From: a virus | Reading direction: 5' to 3' (one strand) | Virus record (IMG/VR): IMGVR_UViG_3300037574_000336 | Location: 1-43,655 of that record | DNA: 43,655 bases | Shown here: one piece after another, positions 1 to 7,674 of the stretch | Numbering within the stretch: position 1 is the stretch's first letter | How the letters are laid out: every line of letters begins with the position of its first letter | Translations under genes and position numbers: made by a program | Notes under the pieces: generated by a model | Database searches by the model: none | Told to the model about the DNA's origin: nothing | Seen by the model: only the letters and a program-made list of their open reading frames with translations

Positions 1-2
1 TC

Positions 3-44
3 CCAGAGGAGTTGCTGTATGAGAATTTGAATTATGTTTATTAG
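3..44 (+). CDS. Possible C-terminal end of a gene cut by the window edge
   Basis: An open frame enters from the left edge and ends at a TAG at 42-44. It reads PEELLYENLNYVY, a plausible protein end. It would overlap the start of the sulfotransferase gene by 11 bases, like other overlaps in this late module. Only 13 codons are visible, so this could be chance and no function can be given. Confidence 0.3.
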   Translation, partial: PEELLYENLNYVY

Positions 45-792
45 CCACAAGCACCGCTTCATATTTTTCCACATCCCAAAGACCGCTGGCTCGACCTTGG
101 AAAAGGAGTTATGCCGTCAACTGGGTGAAAATGAATGGAGGACAAAGTGGGCTTGCCCGGCATGGGGGACCGGGACAGGGCGTGGTTCGCAGGAATTCAC
201 GAAACACATGCGTCCTTGGTTGGCCCGGAAGCGTTTGGGTCGCGACCTTTTCAATTCTTATTTTAAATTCAGCACCGTGCGGAATCCATGGGATTGGCAT
301 TTATCTTTTTACAGTATGCTGACCCAGTGGCCAAAATTCGCGTCCCCTCTCGGTCACTACGCGAAGAACCACGGGGGCCGCGTCCACCCCATGAACGACT
401 ACAAGGATTTCAACGAGTACATCACCTTGGGGTCAAAGGGGACGGGTTGTGGTCAGTTGCGCGAATACGGTAGTCCCTGTTCCCGTTTCCTACAGGACAC
501 GGACGGGCAACGTGCGGCCTCTAAGTCTCGCCGGCTATTGGTAGATGACGTAATTTCACTGGAGAACATGGACGCTGACCTGAACCGTATTTTTTCCCGG
601 CTCGACCTCGACCCACCTGACATGACGCGCCGCGACCCCAAGGTAACCTCTTGCGGGGAGCCATGGGATTGCTCTTCCCGGCATCCTCCCGCCGGCGAGG
701 TTTATAGTAAAAATACGTGGAATATTATAAAATCCTTGAACACCGTGGACATTCTCCGTTTTAATTGGGGGAGTTTAAGCCTTGAAACTTAA
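34..792 (+). CDS. Sulfotransferase-family protein (PAPS-dependent)
   Basis: 252 residues. The N-terminus carries FFHIPKTAGST (about residues 11-21), the 5'-phosphosulfate-binding loop of PAPS sulfotransferases with its lysine. STVRNPWDWHLSFY (about 80-93) matches the 3'-phosphate-binding RNP segment followed by a Ser/Tyr helix. SLENMDADLNRIFSRL resembles the later conserved ExxxxD helix. The length fits the compact bacterial and viral members of this superfamily, which move sulfate from PAPS to a sugar or small-molecule hydroxyl. The gene sits 24 bases before a fibre-like structural gene and is co-directional with the late genes. By inference it may sulfate host surface glycan, or possibly virion components. 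The acceptor cannot be read from the sequence. There is no clear Shine-Dalgarno before the ATG at 34, and it may be coupled to an upstream gene. Confidence 0.85.
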   Translation: MFISHKHRFIFFHIPKTAGSTLEKELCRQLGENEWRTKWACPAWGTGTGRGSQEFTKHMRPWLARKRLGRDLFNSYFKFSTVRNPWDWHLSFYSMLTQWPKFASPLGHYAKNHGGRVHPMNDYKDFNEYITLGSKGTGCGQLREYGSPCSRFLQDTDGQRAASKSRRLLVDDVISLENMDADLNRIFSRLDLDPPDMTRRDPKVTSCGEPWDCSSRHPPAGEVYSKNTWNIIKSLNTVDILRFNWGSLSLET

Positions 793-816
793 TTTTTTAT
801 CTGCTACTTTTTTGAA

Positions 817-2217
817 ATGCCACTATCAGGATCATTCACCCAATCGTATACCCGGACTCTCTTGGACGCTGTTTCGGGCCGAAAACTTTTAGCCAGCCCG
901 ACAAAATTACAGTTAGGGTTATTTACCAGTGATCCGGGGGAGGAGCCTGACACATGGCCCGAGGTATCTGGAAATGGGTACAGCCGGGTTAACCTCGATT
1001 TGAGTTTAGCAACAAGCGCGTCACCGGTCCCGGTTGCCTCTAATGAACCCGGCGTCCCCGGGACGGTTGTGGTTGGTGACAACTACCTCTTTACAGGGGA
1101 TAGTGAGAGTGGACACGACCAGTTTATTGGGTTGCTGTTAGAGTGCTTGGCTAGTTATCACCCGCAGAACACTAAGGTAAAAATGTCCAATGGTTCTGGC
1201 GGCTTCTTTGACACTGAATTCGGAAACATAAGCGTTCCCGGTAGTGGCTCCGGGAGTATTACCAATGAATCTACCGTGACCTTCCCGGCGGCAACGGCTG
1301 AATGGACGGGTGTAAAATTTGGCGGTTTAATTTCTACCTCAGAGTTAACCCTTGCCGTGGAACAGCCCGGCGCGACTGATTCCGCAGGGAATCCCGTACA
1401 GCAACTTTTAAGCATTCCAACCTCTCACGCCAAGGTATTATCTTCAGATGTGGAAATAATGGGGCTTGCGCCCGGTTCCTCAGTCCGACATGTAAAAATT
1501 TCTGCTCCGGTGGCCTCTTGGAATTCTGGCAGTTATGGCGTGAGCGATATTTATGGGACGCCCCACCATTTCATACGAATCAAAAGCGGTTCGTATGCTG
1601 GCATGTGCTTGATGGCATCTGGAGACGAGGCTAATGAAATTGAGGTCTGGGCAAATTGGAGCCTACCGCAAGAACTGGTCGGTCAGCATTTTGACATTTG
1701 CGAGAATCCCACTTTGGGAGAATTTTTTGGTGAGGTTACTACGGGGGAGTCGACGACTGCTGGCGGGCTAGTAATTGGCAGTAGTTCTTCCTTATCTGAT
1801 AAAATTTACATTGAAAAGTTTGGCCAAGCAACTCAGTGGACTGTTTTCTATTGTCAGGACGCCCCATCTTTTGCTGGGGGAACTGGCTGGCGCAGACTGG
1901 GATCAGTAAGCACGGATGCATCGACCGCGAGAATTCCGGTTGGGAACCTGAGTATCCCTCAAGCACAGGAAGGTACGAGCTTTGATTCCGCAGTTTTTAT
2001 TAAGGGGAATGATGCGGTGAGGAATGGCGTTGATTGGACGGTAACCTCCCAGTTGCACCTACCGTTGTCCGATTCTGATAGAGACGCGAGTTTATTGGCT
2101 CGACTACGTTTTGAGGACAGTAGTGGTAACCCGATCAACAGCGGCAATGGGGTGAATGTCACCTCAAACAATCAACTAGAAATCGCGGTTGGCGACCTAG
2201 TCCTAAGCTTGGATTAA
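817..2217 (+). CDS. Fibre-like or decoration structural protein
   Basis: 466 residues, rich in Ser, Gly, Thr and Val with predominantly beta-type sequence and no enzyme motifs. The N-terminal stretch LGLFTSDPGEEPDTW followed by EVSGNGYSRV resembles a short domain found in phage tail-associated proteins, where LGLFTxxP and EVSGxGYxR recur. The rest is low in charged helices and consistent with a beta-rich appendage. It lies between the sulfotransferase and the small membrane proteins ahead of the terminase. The ATG at 817 follows an AT-rich spacer without a strong ribosome binding site. A receptor-binding or accessory virion role is inferred from composition and context. A non-virion role cannot be excluded. 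Confidence 0.55.
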   Translation: MPLSGSFTQSYTRTLLDAVSGRKLLASPTKLQLGLFTSDPGEEPDTWPEVSGNGYSRVNLDLSLATSASPVPVASNEPGVPGTVVVGDNYLFTGDSESGHDQFIGLLLECLASYHPQNTKVKMSNGSGGFFDTEFGNISVPGSGSGSITNESTVTFPAATAEWTGVKFGGLISTSELTLAVEQPGATDSAGNPVQQLLSIPTSHAKVLSSDVEIMGLAPGSSVRHVKISAPVASWNSGSYGVSDIYGTPHHFIRIKSGSYAGMCLMASGDEANEIEVWANWSLPQELVGQHFDICENPTLGEFFGEVTTGESTTAGGLVIGSSSSLSDKIYIEKFGQATQWTVFYCQDAPSFAGGTGWRRLGSVSTDASTARIPVGNLSIPQAQEGTSFDSAVFIKGNDAVRNGVDWTVTSQLHLPLSDSDRDASLLARLRFEDSSGNPINSGNGVNVTSNNQLEIAVGDLVLSLD

Positions 2218-2218
2218 A

Positions 2219-2434
2219 ATGGCTGGGAACCCGGCAAGGCCCACGCCGCACCGCTGGAAAGAAGAAGCCCTCAAGCCCGGCCCGGTATTTAGGTCTGAGA
2301 CTATCCAGCCTCAAGAGTACCCCCCGACAACTCGCGAAACCACGGACTGCCTGATTTCTATTTTATGGATGGTCCTCGCAATGTGTGTAGCGTCCAAACT
2401 ACCTTGTTTACTATCTAACTGGAAGGCTAAATAA
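2219..2434 (+). CDS. Small single-pass membrane protein, unknown
   Basis: 71 residues. The first 45 are polar and rich in Pro and Thr. They are followed by one hydrophobic segment (about residues 46-65, LISILWMVLAMCVASKLPCL) and a short basic tail. The start is one base after the stop of the fibre-like gene, and its stop overlaps the next start as TAATG, so it is embedded in a coupled string. The neighbours are two holin-like proteins, so a role in lysis or its timing is possible. No family is recognised. Confidence 0.5.
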   Translation: MAGNPARPTPHRWKEEALKPGPVFRSETIQPQEYPPTTRETTDCLISILWMVLAMCVASKLPCLLSNWKAK

Positions 2435-2862
2435 TGGCACTTGGGCCGGTAACTAGCACGTTGATTGGCGCGGGCGTTAAGCTCGGGGCGAATGTTGTCA
2501 ATTCATGGCTCAACGCAAAGGACCGGCAAATGGAATTGGTTGCGGCTGAACGAGCCCAGCTACTAGACGAACAGACTAAAATTATCGCGGCGAACGCGAA
2601 AGACCCGTTCGTTCAAATGTCACGGCGGGTCTTGTTCATGGCCCTGACCTTTACTTTCTGCTGGCTGATAATTTATTTTGCAACCCGCCCGGACATCGAT
2701 TGGATGATTTCCACCGGGGAAGGGGGAAAACTTTCCTTGTTCAGTTTTATCTTCGGCTCCAAAGGCGAAACCGTCCACGTAGGAGCCTTGCTTGTGGCCT
2801 CGTTTATTGATTTAATGTTTATGGTGATTGGGTTCTATGCTATTCGCTCAAACAGGAAATAA
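2434..2862 (+). CDS. Holin-like membrane protein
   Basis: 142 residues. An amphipathic helix (about 10-55, rich in Ala, Glu, Gln and Lys) is followed by RR and a hydrophobic segment (about 66-85, LFMALTFTFCWLIIYFATR). A polar loop and a second hydrophobic segment (about 116-136, GALLVASFIDLMFMVIGFYAI) come next, with a basic end. This order, an N-terminal helix and then RRxxF with membrane spans, resembles small three-helix phage and gene-transfer-agent holins, which permeabilise the inner membrane at lysis. The start overlaps the previous stop (TAATG). The next gene also encodes a one-span protein with a coiled tail, so the two may form a lysis pair. Function is inferred; no endolysin is visible nearby. 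Confidence 0.5.
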   Translation: MALGPVTSTLIGAGVKLGANVVNSWLNAKDRQMELVAAERAQLLDEQTKIIAANAKDPFVQMSRRVLFMALTFTFCWLIIYFATRPDIDWMISTGEGGKLSLFSFIFGSKGETVHVGALLVASFIDLMFMVIGFYAIRSNRK

Positions 2863-2863
2863 T

Positions 2864-3148
2864 GTGGACGAGTTGATCAAAAATTACGGATTGCCCACGG
2901 CTCTTCTAATGGCGATCAGTTTATGGGCCGGTCTGCTCGTTAACTTCCTTAAATCCTTAATTATCAAGGAGTTGGCTGAACTGAAACATAATCAAGAGCT
3001 TCTGGCCAAGGAACTCCGTGCAGTACAGGACGATGTTGCACGGATTGAGTTGATGCTACGACTCGCCCATGACTACAAGCACTCTGGCGGGCCGACTCCC
3101 GAGATGTCCCGCTTAGGGAAGGCGGGTACAGATGCGGAGTTGCGATAG
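2864..3148 (+). CDS. BhlA/UviB-like small holin candidate
   Basis: From the GTG at 2864 this is 94 residues: MDELIKNYGLP, a hydrophobic segment (about residues 12-32), then a charged coiled-coil region with heptad-like Leu/Ile spacing (about 35-75) and a polar tail. One N-terminal span plus a charged coiled coil is the plan of BhlA/UviB-type phage holins. I chose GTG because AGGAAA lies about 7 bases upstream and it follows the previous stop by one base. An in-frame ATG at 2837 and a TTG at 2828 would add 9-12 residues and overlap the previous gene. Family assignment is by architecture only. Confidence 0.5.
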   Translation: MDELIKNYGLPTALLMAISLWAGLLVNFLKSLIIKELAELKHNQELLAKELRAVQDDVARIELMLRLAHDYKHSGGPTPEMSRLGKAGTDAELR

Positions 3149-3173
3149 CGTTACGTTTTATCGTTTTATCGAC

Positions 3174-3236
3174 ATGTCGAAGAAGAAAAAGAAAAAGAAG
3201 AGTGGAAGCAAAAAGCGGAAAAGTTCCGGATACTAA
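3174..3236 (+). CDS. Candidate 20-residue poly-lysine micro-ORF
   Basis: An ATG at 3174 opens MSKKKKKKKSGSKKRKSSGY and stops at 3234-3236. Seven lysines are consecutive. It lies in the only gap between the holin-like gene and the terminase and overlaps the first 35 bases of the terminase in another frame. The purine-rich lysine codons also form the only ribosome-binding-like tract before the terminase GTG start. It may be a real basic micropeptide, a leader that controls terminase translation, or chance. No Shine-Dalgarno precedes its ATG. Confidence 0.3.
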   Translation: MSKKKKKKKSGSKKRKSSGY

Positions 3237-4971
3237 AGAGAAGTATGGTCTGGAATTCCCCGGGGAGTGGTGGGATGTCCAGATCGAGCTTTACTGCATG
3301 TTAAAGGACCATCCTGAAACGTCCGGGGGCTTAGGTATGCATGGCCACCTCAGAAACTCGATGATAATGCTCTGGCCCCATATTTATGGTGGCGAGGAAG
3401 CCCCGGGCGTTTTACGGTGGCGGGACGATCTGGAATTACTGACATGGGCATGGTGTAATTACCGAACTCTTTCCGTTATAGGACACGCGAGCGCGGGCAA
3501 AACCCACACATTTGCCCACGTTGGTTTCACACACTACATAGCAGATGCCCCGAACACGATCCTGACTTTAACTTCAACCCACCTACGAGGATTAAGGAGC
3601 CGTCTATGGAGTGATGTAGTATCGGCGGCAACCACGAACACGGCTGGTAACATCATGTCGATAAGGGCTCACGACCTGACCCTGCGCCCGGTACAGATGC
3701 ACGGCGAGAACAAATATGTCTGTGAGGGGATTGCGGTTGATCGCGGTCAGGAAGCTGTTGAAAAAATTCAGGGTAACCACTCTCGGAACCACCGCCTTTT
3801 AATTATTGACGAGGCTCAGGGAACCCCCGGCGCGATTTTTGAAGCGGCGGCAAACCTGATGACCGACAATGATTTTCGCATGGCTATGTTGGCCAACCCC
3901 ACGACCAAATACTCGGAGTTTGGTAGCTGGTGCGAGCCGAAGGTTGGCTGGTCTAAGGTTGATTCTGAGGTTGACGATTGGTGGGAAACTGCGCGTGGGG
4001 GAGTATGCGTTCGTCTTGATGGGATGAAGTCTGCGAACATGAAGACCTCCAAGTCTTATTTCCCCTTCCTGATAGACCAGAAATATGTGGATAGTGTGGA
4101 GGCGGCGTATGGCTATAATAGCCCAAGGTTCTGGATTTTTGTACGCGGCTGGTTCCCCCCGGATGGCACACTCGGGACAATTTTTCCAAGTAATGTGCTG
4201 TCCATGGGGGAGAAGAAAAAAGTATATAATTTCAATCCCACGCCCTGTGCTTCATTGGACCCGGCCTTTGAGGGTGGGGATGAGTGTGTAATTCAGTTTG
4301 GAGAGTTTGGAGAATCTGACGGCCACGAATTTGCCTTTAACCTTTTAGAGTCCTTCCCAATCTTGGTTGAGGTGAGAGTGGGGGGCGACCCAATGGACTA
4401 CTTAATTGCTGAACGTGTAATTAATTTATGTACAGAACGTGGCGTTGAACCGGAGAATTTCATTATGGACTCGACCGGGGCGGGTCGTGGAGTTGCCGCG
4501 ATTCTCCAGAAGCAATGGGGGTATCACATTGAAAAGTGCTATTTTGGCGGCAAGGCTACCGAACGCTTCCTGAAGGTTGGTGATGACCGCAACTGCAACG
4601 ATTTGTTCGACCGCTTTGTGAGCGAGCTATGGTTTAGCACCCGCGCTTTCATGGAGGAGGGGTTGGTCGGGAACCTCACCGTCGAGTTCAAGACCCTCCG
4701 CGAACAACTCGCGGCTCGTAATTACGAAACCGTCCACGACAAGAAGGACAGCATCGAGACCAAGAGAATTATGAAGAAAAGGGTTGGCTACAGCCCCGAC
4801 CACGCGGATGCCTTCTGTATGTTTACCGAGTTATTTAAAAGGAAAGGCGCGGTAGCTGGAACGATGAAGGCTTTTAAGGATGGTGGCGGCAGGAAGGCGA
4901 TGCAGGAACGCGCCGTAAAATACTCCAAGATTGACGCATCAGAGGAGGAGTATGCCCATGAAACCTTATAG
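3202..4971 (+). CDS. terL: Terminase large subunit (packaging ATPase-nuclease)
   Basis: 589 residues from a GTG start; no in-frame ATG lies upstream before a stop-bound region without starts. The ATPase domain shows a Walker A-type loop GHASAGKT (94-101), Walker B LLIIDE (199-204) followed by AQG, and a coupling-type segment MAMLANPT (about 227-234). The RNase H-like nuclease domain shows ASLDPAFEGGDE (acidic D353), FIMDSTGAGRG (D423) and PDHADAF (D533/D536). This is the canonical two-domain motor that cuts concatemeric DNA and pumps it through the portal. The next genes are a small conserved protein and the portal, the usual order. No small terminase subunit is visible beside it. The start overlaps a lysine-rich micro-ORF. 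Confidence 0.92.
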   Translation: MEAKSGKVPDTKEKYGLEFPGEWWDVQIELYCMLKDHPETSGGLGMHGHLRNSMIMLWPHIYGGEEAPGVLRWRDDLELLTWAWCNYRTLSVIGHASAGKTHTFAHVGFTHYIADAPNTILTLTSTHLRGLRSRLWSDVVSAATTNTAGNIMSIRAHDLTLRPVQMHGENKYVCEGIAVDRGQEAVEKIQGNHSRNHRLLIIDEAQGTPGAIFEAAANLMTDNDFRMAMLANPTTKYSEFGSWCEPKVGWSKVDSEVDDWWETARGGVCVRLDGMKSANMKTSKSYFPFLIDQKYVDSVEAAYGYNSPRFWIFVRGWFPPDGTLGTIFPSNVLSMGEKKKVYNFNPTPCASLDPAFEGGDECVIQFGEFGESDGHEFAFNLLESFPILVEVRVGGDPMDYLIAERVINLCTERGVEPENFIMDSTGAGRGVAAILQKQWGYHIEKCYFGGKATERFLKVGDDRNCNDLFDRFVSELWFSTRAFMEEGLVGNLTVEFKTLREQLAARNYETVHDKKDSIETKRIMKKRVGYSPDHADAFCMFTELFKRKGAVAGTMKAFKDGGGRKAMQERAVKYSKIDASEEEYAHETL

Positions 4972-5197
4972 GTATTTACGAAATCTGGTTGTAATCCCTC
5001 CCGGCGGCTGGCGTTTCACGGACCCGGACACGGGGCTTTTTATAGAGACCTCGACTTACCCGGGGCTCCTTAAAAAAGCTAAACTCCACAGGGAGTATAA
5101 ACAGCTATCCCTAAAAGATTTACCAGAGATGGTTGAAACCCAGATTTGTAAAAAGCTCGACCGGAGTTGGTTTCAGGGTCAACCTAGAAAACCTTGA
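4958..5197 (+). CDS. Small conserved phage protein with GGWRFxxPxTG motif
   Basis: 79 residues from the ATG at 4958, the best start because AGAGGAGGAG at 4941-4950 is a strong Shine-Dalgarno at suitable distance. An ATG at 4952 is too close to it, and a TTG at 4931 lies upstream of it. The protein reads YLRNLVVIPPGGWRFTDPDTG followed by a Leu/Lys helix and ends with a VETQICKKL segment. Small proteins with a PPGGWR-xxPxTG core and a C-terminal E-x-Q-(I/V)-C helix are, to my recollection, common between terminase and portal genes in other phages. Their role is unknown to me. The gene overlaps the end of the terminase by 14 bases. Confidence 0.7.
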   Translation: MKPYRYLRNLVVIPPGGWRFTDPDTGLFIETSTYPGLLKKAKLHREYKQLSLKDLPEMVETQICKKLDRSWFQGQPRKP

Positions 5198-5228
5198 TTT
5201 TTCACAGCCTTTAAAGTATATAGGGAAA

Positions 5229-7397
5229 ATGCCAAAACTAGATGAGATTGTCCGGGAGCGGCGAATTGGTTCCGCTGATTCAGCGCATTCACTATACGAA
5301 CAGATGTGGAGGGATGATCGCAAGAGGCGCGAGGCATTCGGTAAGATCACAAACCAGTTGAATGGCGGCAAGCCTTTTGACGGCGCAAAACTTGTAGACT
5401 CCGGTCAGGGCTGGAGATGTAATATAAATTTCCGTGATGCGGCCAGCACCTTGGAACAGGTTTTAGTTTCCTACTGGCGACTACTCCACGATTCAACTGC
5501 TCTAGCCTCTATCGAAATCCATTACGACCACCCGAAGGCCGACCGTTGGGCTCAGACTTTGCAACACAATTTTAATCGTTTCGTTGAGGAGTGGGGTTCC
5601 TCCTACGTCAGAAATTATCTTTTATTCAGTTATAACCATCTGGCCTACGGGGTTGGTTGTGCGGTTTTCCCGGATCGCGATTCCCCTAAATGGGAGGTCA
5701 TCCGGACGGGGGACATTCTGGTCCCAGAGCGGGCGAAGGCGTCTCCGGACGAAATGGATATTGTCTTGGTACGTCAGGAAACCACGGTTTCTGAGTTATG
5801 GGAACGAATCCGGACTGAGGGGGCAAAGAAGGCAAGCAAGGCGGCGGGTTGGAATTTAAATACTATCCGAAAAGTGCTTTACCACGCCCTGAACACGGAT
5901 GACCAGACTGACAACGACGATTGGATGCGTGTTGAGGACGAGGTTCGGAACAACAGTCTTCGACTTTCCCATAAGGCTGGGACTATTAACACTGTCCATT
6001 TTCTGGTAAAGGAATTTGATGGTAAGGTCAGTCGAATGATCATGGCTCCGAATTTAGTCTCCACAGCCTTTTTGTTTGATGACTATTCCTCTCCACGCCG
6101 GTTTGAAAACCTTTCAAACGTATTAAGCTTCGTCTTTTTTGAGGCCGGCAACGGTTTATTCCACGGTGTAAAAGGTTTTGGCCATAAGAACTATCAGATT
6201 GCGCTGACCATGAACCGTTTAAAGAGCCGGGCCATGGACCGCACCCTGATTGATGGTTTAAATTTCAAGGACATGAGTGAAGGGGCGCGGAGTACAATTC
6301 CCATCACAAATATCGGCCCAATTAATATACTCCCAAAAGATTTAGAACAGATAACGAGTTATCCTCGGGGGGAAGCAGTTTTTGAAGCCCTGCAAATGGT
6401 AGAGCAGACCCAGAACTGGAATAATGCCCGCTACCGTGACCAGAGCCAACAGATTGAACGGACCCAGACGGCGACTCAGGCTCGAATCCTGAGTAACCTT
6501 CAGTCTCAGGTTGATGTGGCAAACTCGACCCTGTACCTGACGCAAATTGCGCGAAATCTTTTCCGTGAGCAGTTTAATCGTCTTCGGAGACGGGGCAACC
6601 GGGACTCGGATGTGAAAAATTTCCAGACCCGCTGTATTGTAGACGGTGGTGTCCCGGAGGAAATATTTTATGACGCGGAGATCACCGTCAGGACCGGGGC
6701 TGACCCCGGGGCGGCATCAGCGGCTCTTCGCGCAGAGATTTCACTACAGTTGATGGGGATGGTTGGCAACCGGCATGTAGATGACCGTTCCACCATCGAA
6801 ACGTATGTAGGAAATACTCTCGGGGCCAGCGCGGTTAAAAAGCTCCTACGCCCAGAAGATCAACTAGAGGATGTCAACAGCGTGAGGCTCGCCTTGATTG
6901 AAAACGCGAGTATGGGCGGTGGCGTCCCGATCCCGGCTGACAAGGCAGACAACCACCCAGTTCACATCGAAGCGCACCTGACGCCCCTCAAGGCCATCAT
7001 AGACAACTACAATGCCACCCAACAGATAACCCCGGACGCTATCATAGCCCTTGAAACGGTTATCCCGCACGTTGCAGAACATTTTGAATACCTGAAGGCT
7101 GATGACCTACAGAAAGAGCTTTACCAGCAGTTGTGGCCCGTATTTACTGAAATAGTTTCAGCGGCGGGGGCTATAATACAACGAATTCAGGCTCAAGCCG
7201 ACCAGATGGCGGGCATCCCGCAGGAGGGGCCACCACAGGAAGCGATAGTCCCACCACCAGAAGGAGAACCTCAGAACCCAGACGAAAATGTTCAAGCACC
7301 TCAAGCACCTATGGACGGGCCTATGGAAGGCCCGCAAGCCTTCCCCGGAGGGCCACCAGAGCAACCCGGCCCACCCCCCGGTCCACCCACAGGTTGA
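5229..7397 (+). CDS. Portal (head-tail connector) protein
   Basis: 722 residues from the ATG at 5229, preceded by TAGGGAA. A TTG at 5133 would add 32 residues overlapping the previous gene. The protein has a polar helical N-terminus, a central alpha/beta body, and the segment RTQTATQARILSNLQSQ (about residues 420-435) resembling the helix-rich wing and stem region of podovirus connectors. It ends in a Pro/Gly-rich disordered tail (last 60 residues). Position between terminase and scaffold, and length above 700, match the large connectors of short-tailed phages. Identity rests mainly on synteny and size. Residues around 90-190 (SYWRLLHDSTALASIEIHYD and on) fit the clip/wing part. It would form the dodecameric ring for DNA passage. 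Confidence 0.8.
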   Translation: MPKLDEIVRERRIGSADSAHSLYEQMWRDDRKRREAFGKITNQLNGGKPFDGAKLVDSGQGWRCNINFRDAASTLEQVLVSYWRLLHDSTALASIEIHYDHPKADRWAQTLQHNFNRFVEEWGSSYVRNYLLFSYNHLAYGVGCAVFPDRDSPKWEVIRTGDILVPERAKASPDEMDIVLVRQETTVSELWERIRTEGAKKASKAAGWNLNTIRKVLYHALNTDDQTDNDDWMRVEDEVRNNSLRLSHKAGTINTVHFLVKEFDGKVSRMIMAPNLVSTAFLFDDYSSPRRFENLSNVLSFVFFEAGNGLFHGVKGFGHKNYQIALTMNRLKSRAMDRTLIDGLNFKDMSEGARSTIPITNIGPINILPKDLEQITSYPRGEAVFEALQMVEQTQNWNNARYRDQSQQIERTQTATQARILSNLQSQVDVANSTLYLTQIARNLFREQFNRLRRRGNRDSDVKNFQTRCIVDGGVPEEIFYDAEITVRTGADPGAASAALRAEISLQLMGMVGNRHVDDRSTIETYVGNTLGASAVKKLLRPEDQLEDVNSVRLALIENASMGGGVPIPADKADNHPVHIEAHLTPLKAIIDNYNATQQITPDAIIALETVIPHVAEHFEYLKADDLQKELYQQLWPVFTEIVSAAGAIIQRIQAQADQMAGIPQEGPPQEAIVPPPEGEPQNPDENVQAPQAPMDGPMEGPQAFPGGPPEQPGPPPGPPTG

Positions 7398-7674
7398 AAT
7401 TACCCCAGACAGCCAGCAAAAACTTTTTAATTGGGTTAGGAGCCCGGAAACCCGGCTCGCCATGCAGGTAGCGGAAGCTTCCCGGCCCGAGGTTTTTACG
7501 AACGGTTCCGGGACATCTACTAAAGATGTCTCAGACTTATATAAAATTTCAAATCGACTACACCAGCTACAGGGCTGGGAACTTTACAAGCGCACCTTGC
7601 TAGGGTTAGGTACGCTTCCTGATCAACCGGTAACATCAATAGAGGAAACCTTCACGGAGAACGAGGAATTATGA
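7288..7674 (+). CDS. Small protein between portal and scaffold, unknown
   Basis: 128 residues if started at ATG 7288, where its first 36 codons overlap the Pro-rich tail of the portal in another frame. An in-frame ATG at 7462 would give about 70 residues without overlap. The downstream part has charged helical segments (DVSDLYKISNRLHQLQGWELYKRTLLG). The stop overlaps the scaffold start as ATGA. The conserved-looking second half suggests a real gene, and its context suggests a head-assembly helper. No family is recognised. Confidence 0.55.
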   Translation: MFKHLKHLWTGLWKARKPSPEGHQSNPAHPPVHPQVEITPDSQQKLFNWVRSPETRLAMQVAEASRPEVFTNGSGTSTKDVSDLYKISNRLHQLQGWELYKRTLLGLGTLPDQPVTSIEETFTENEEL

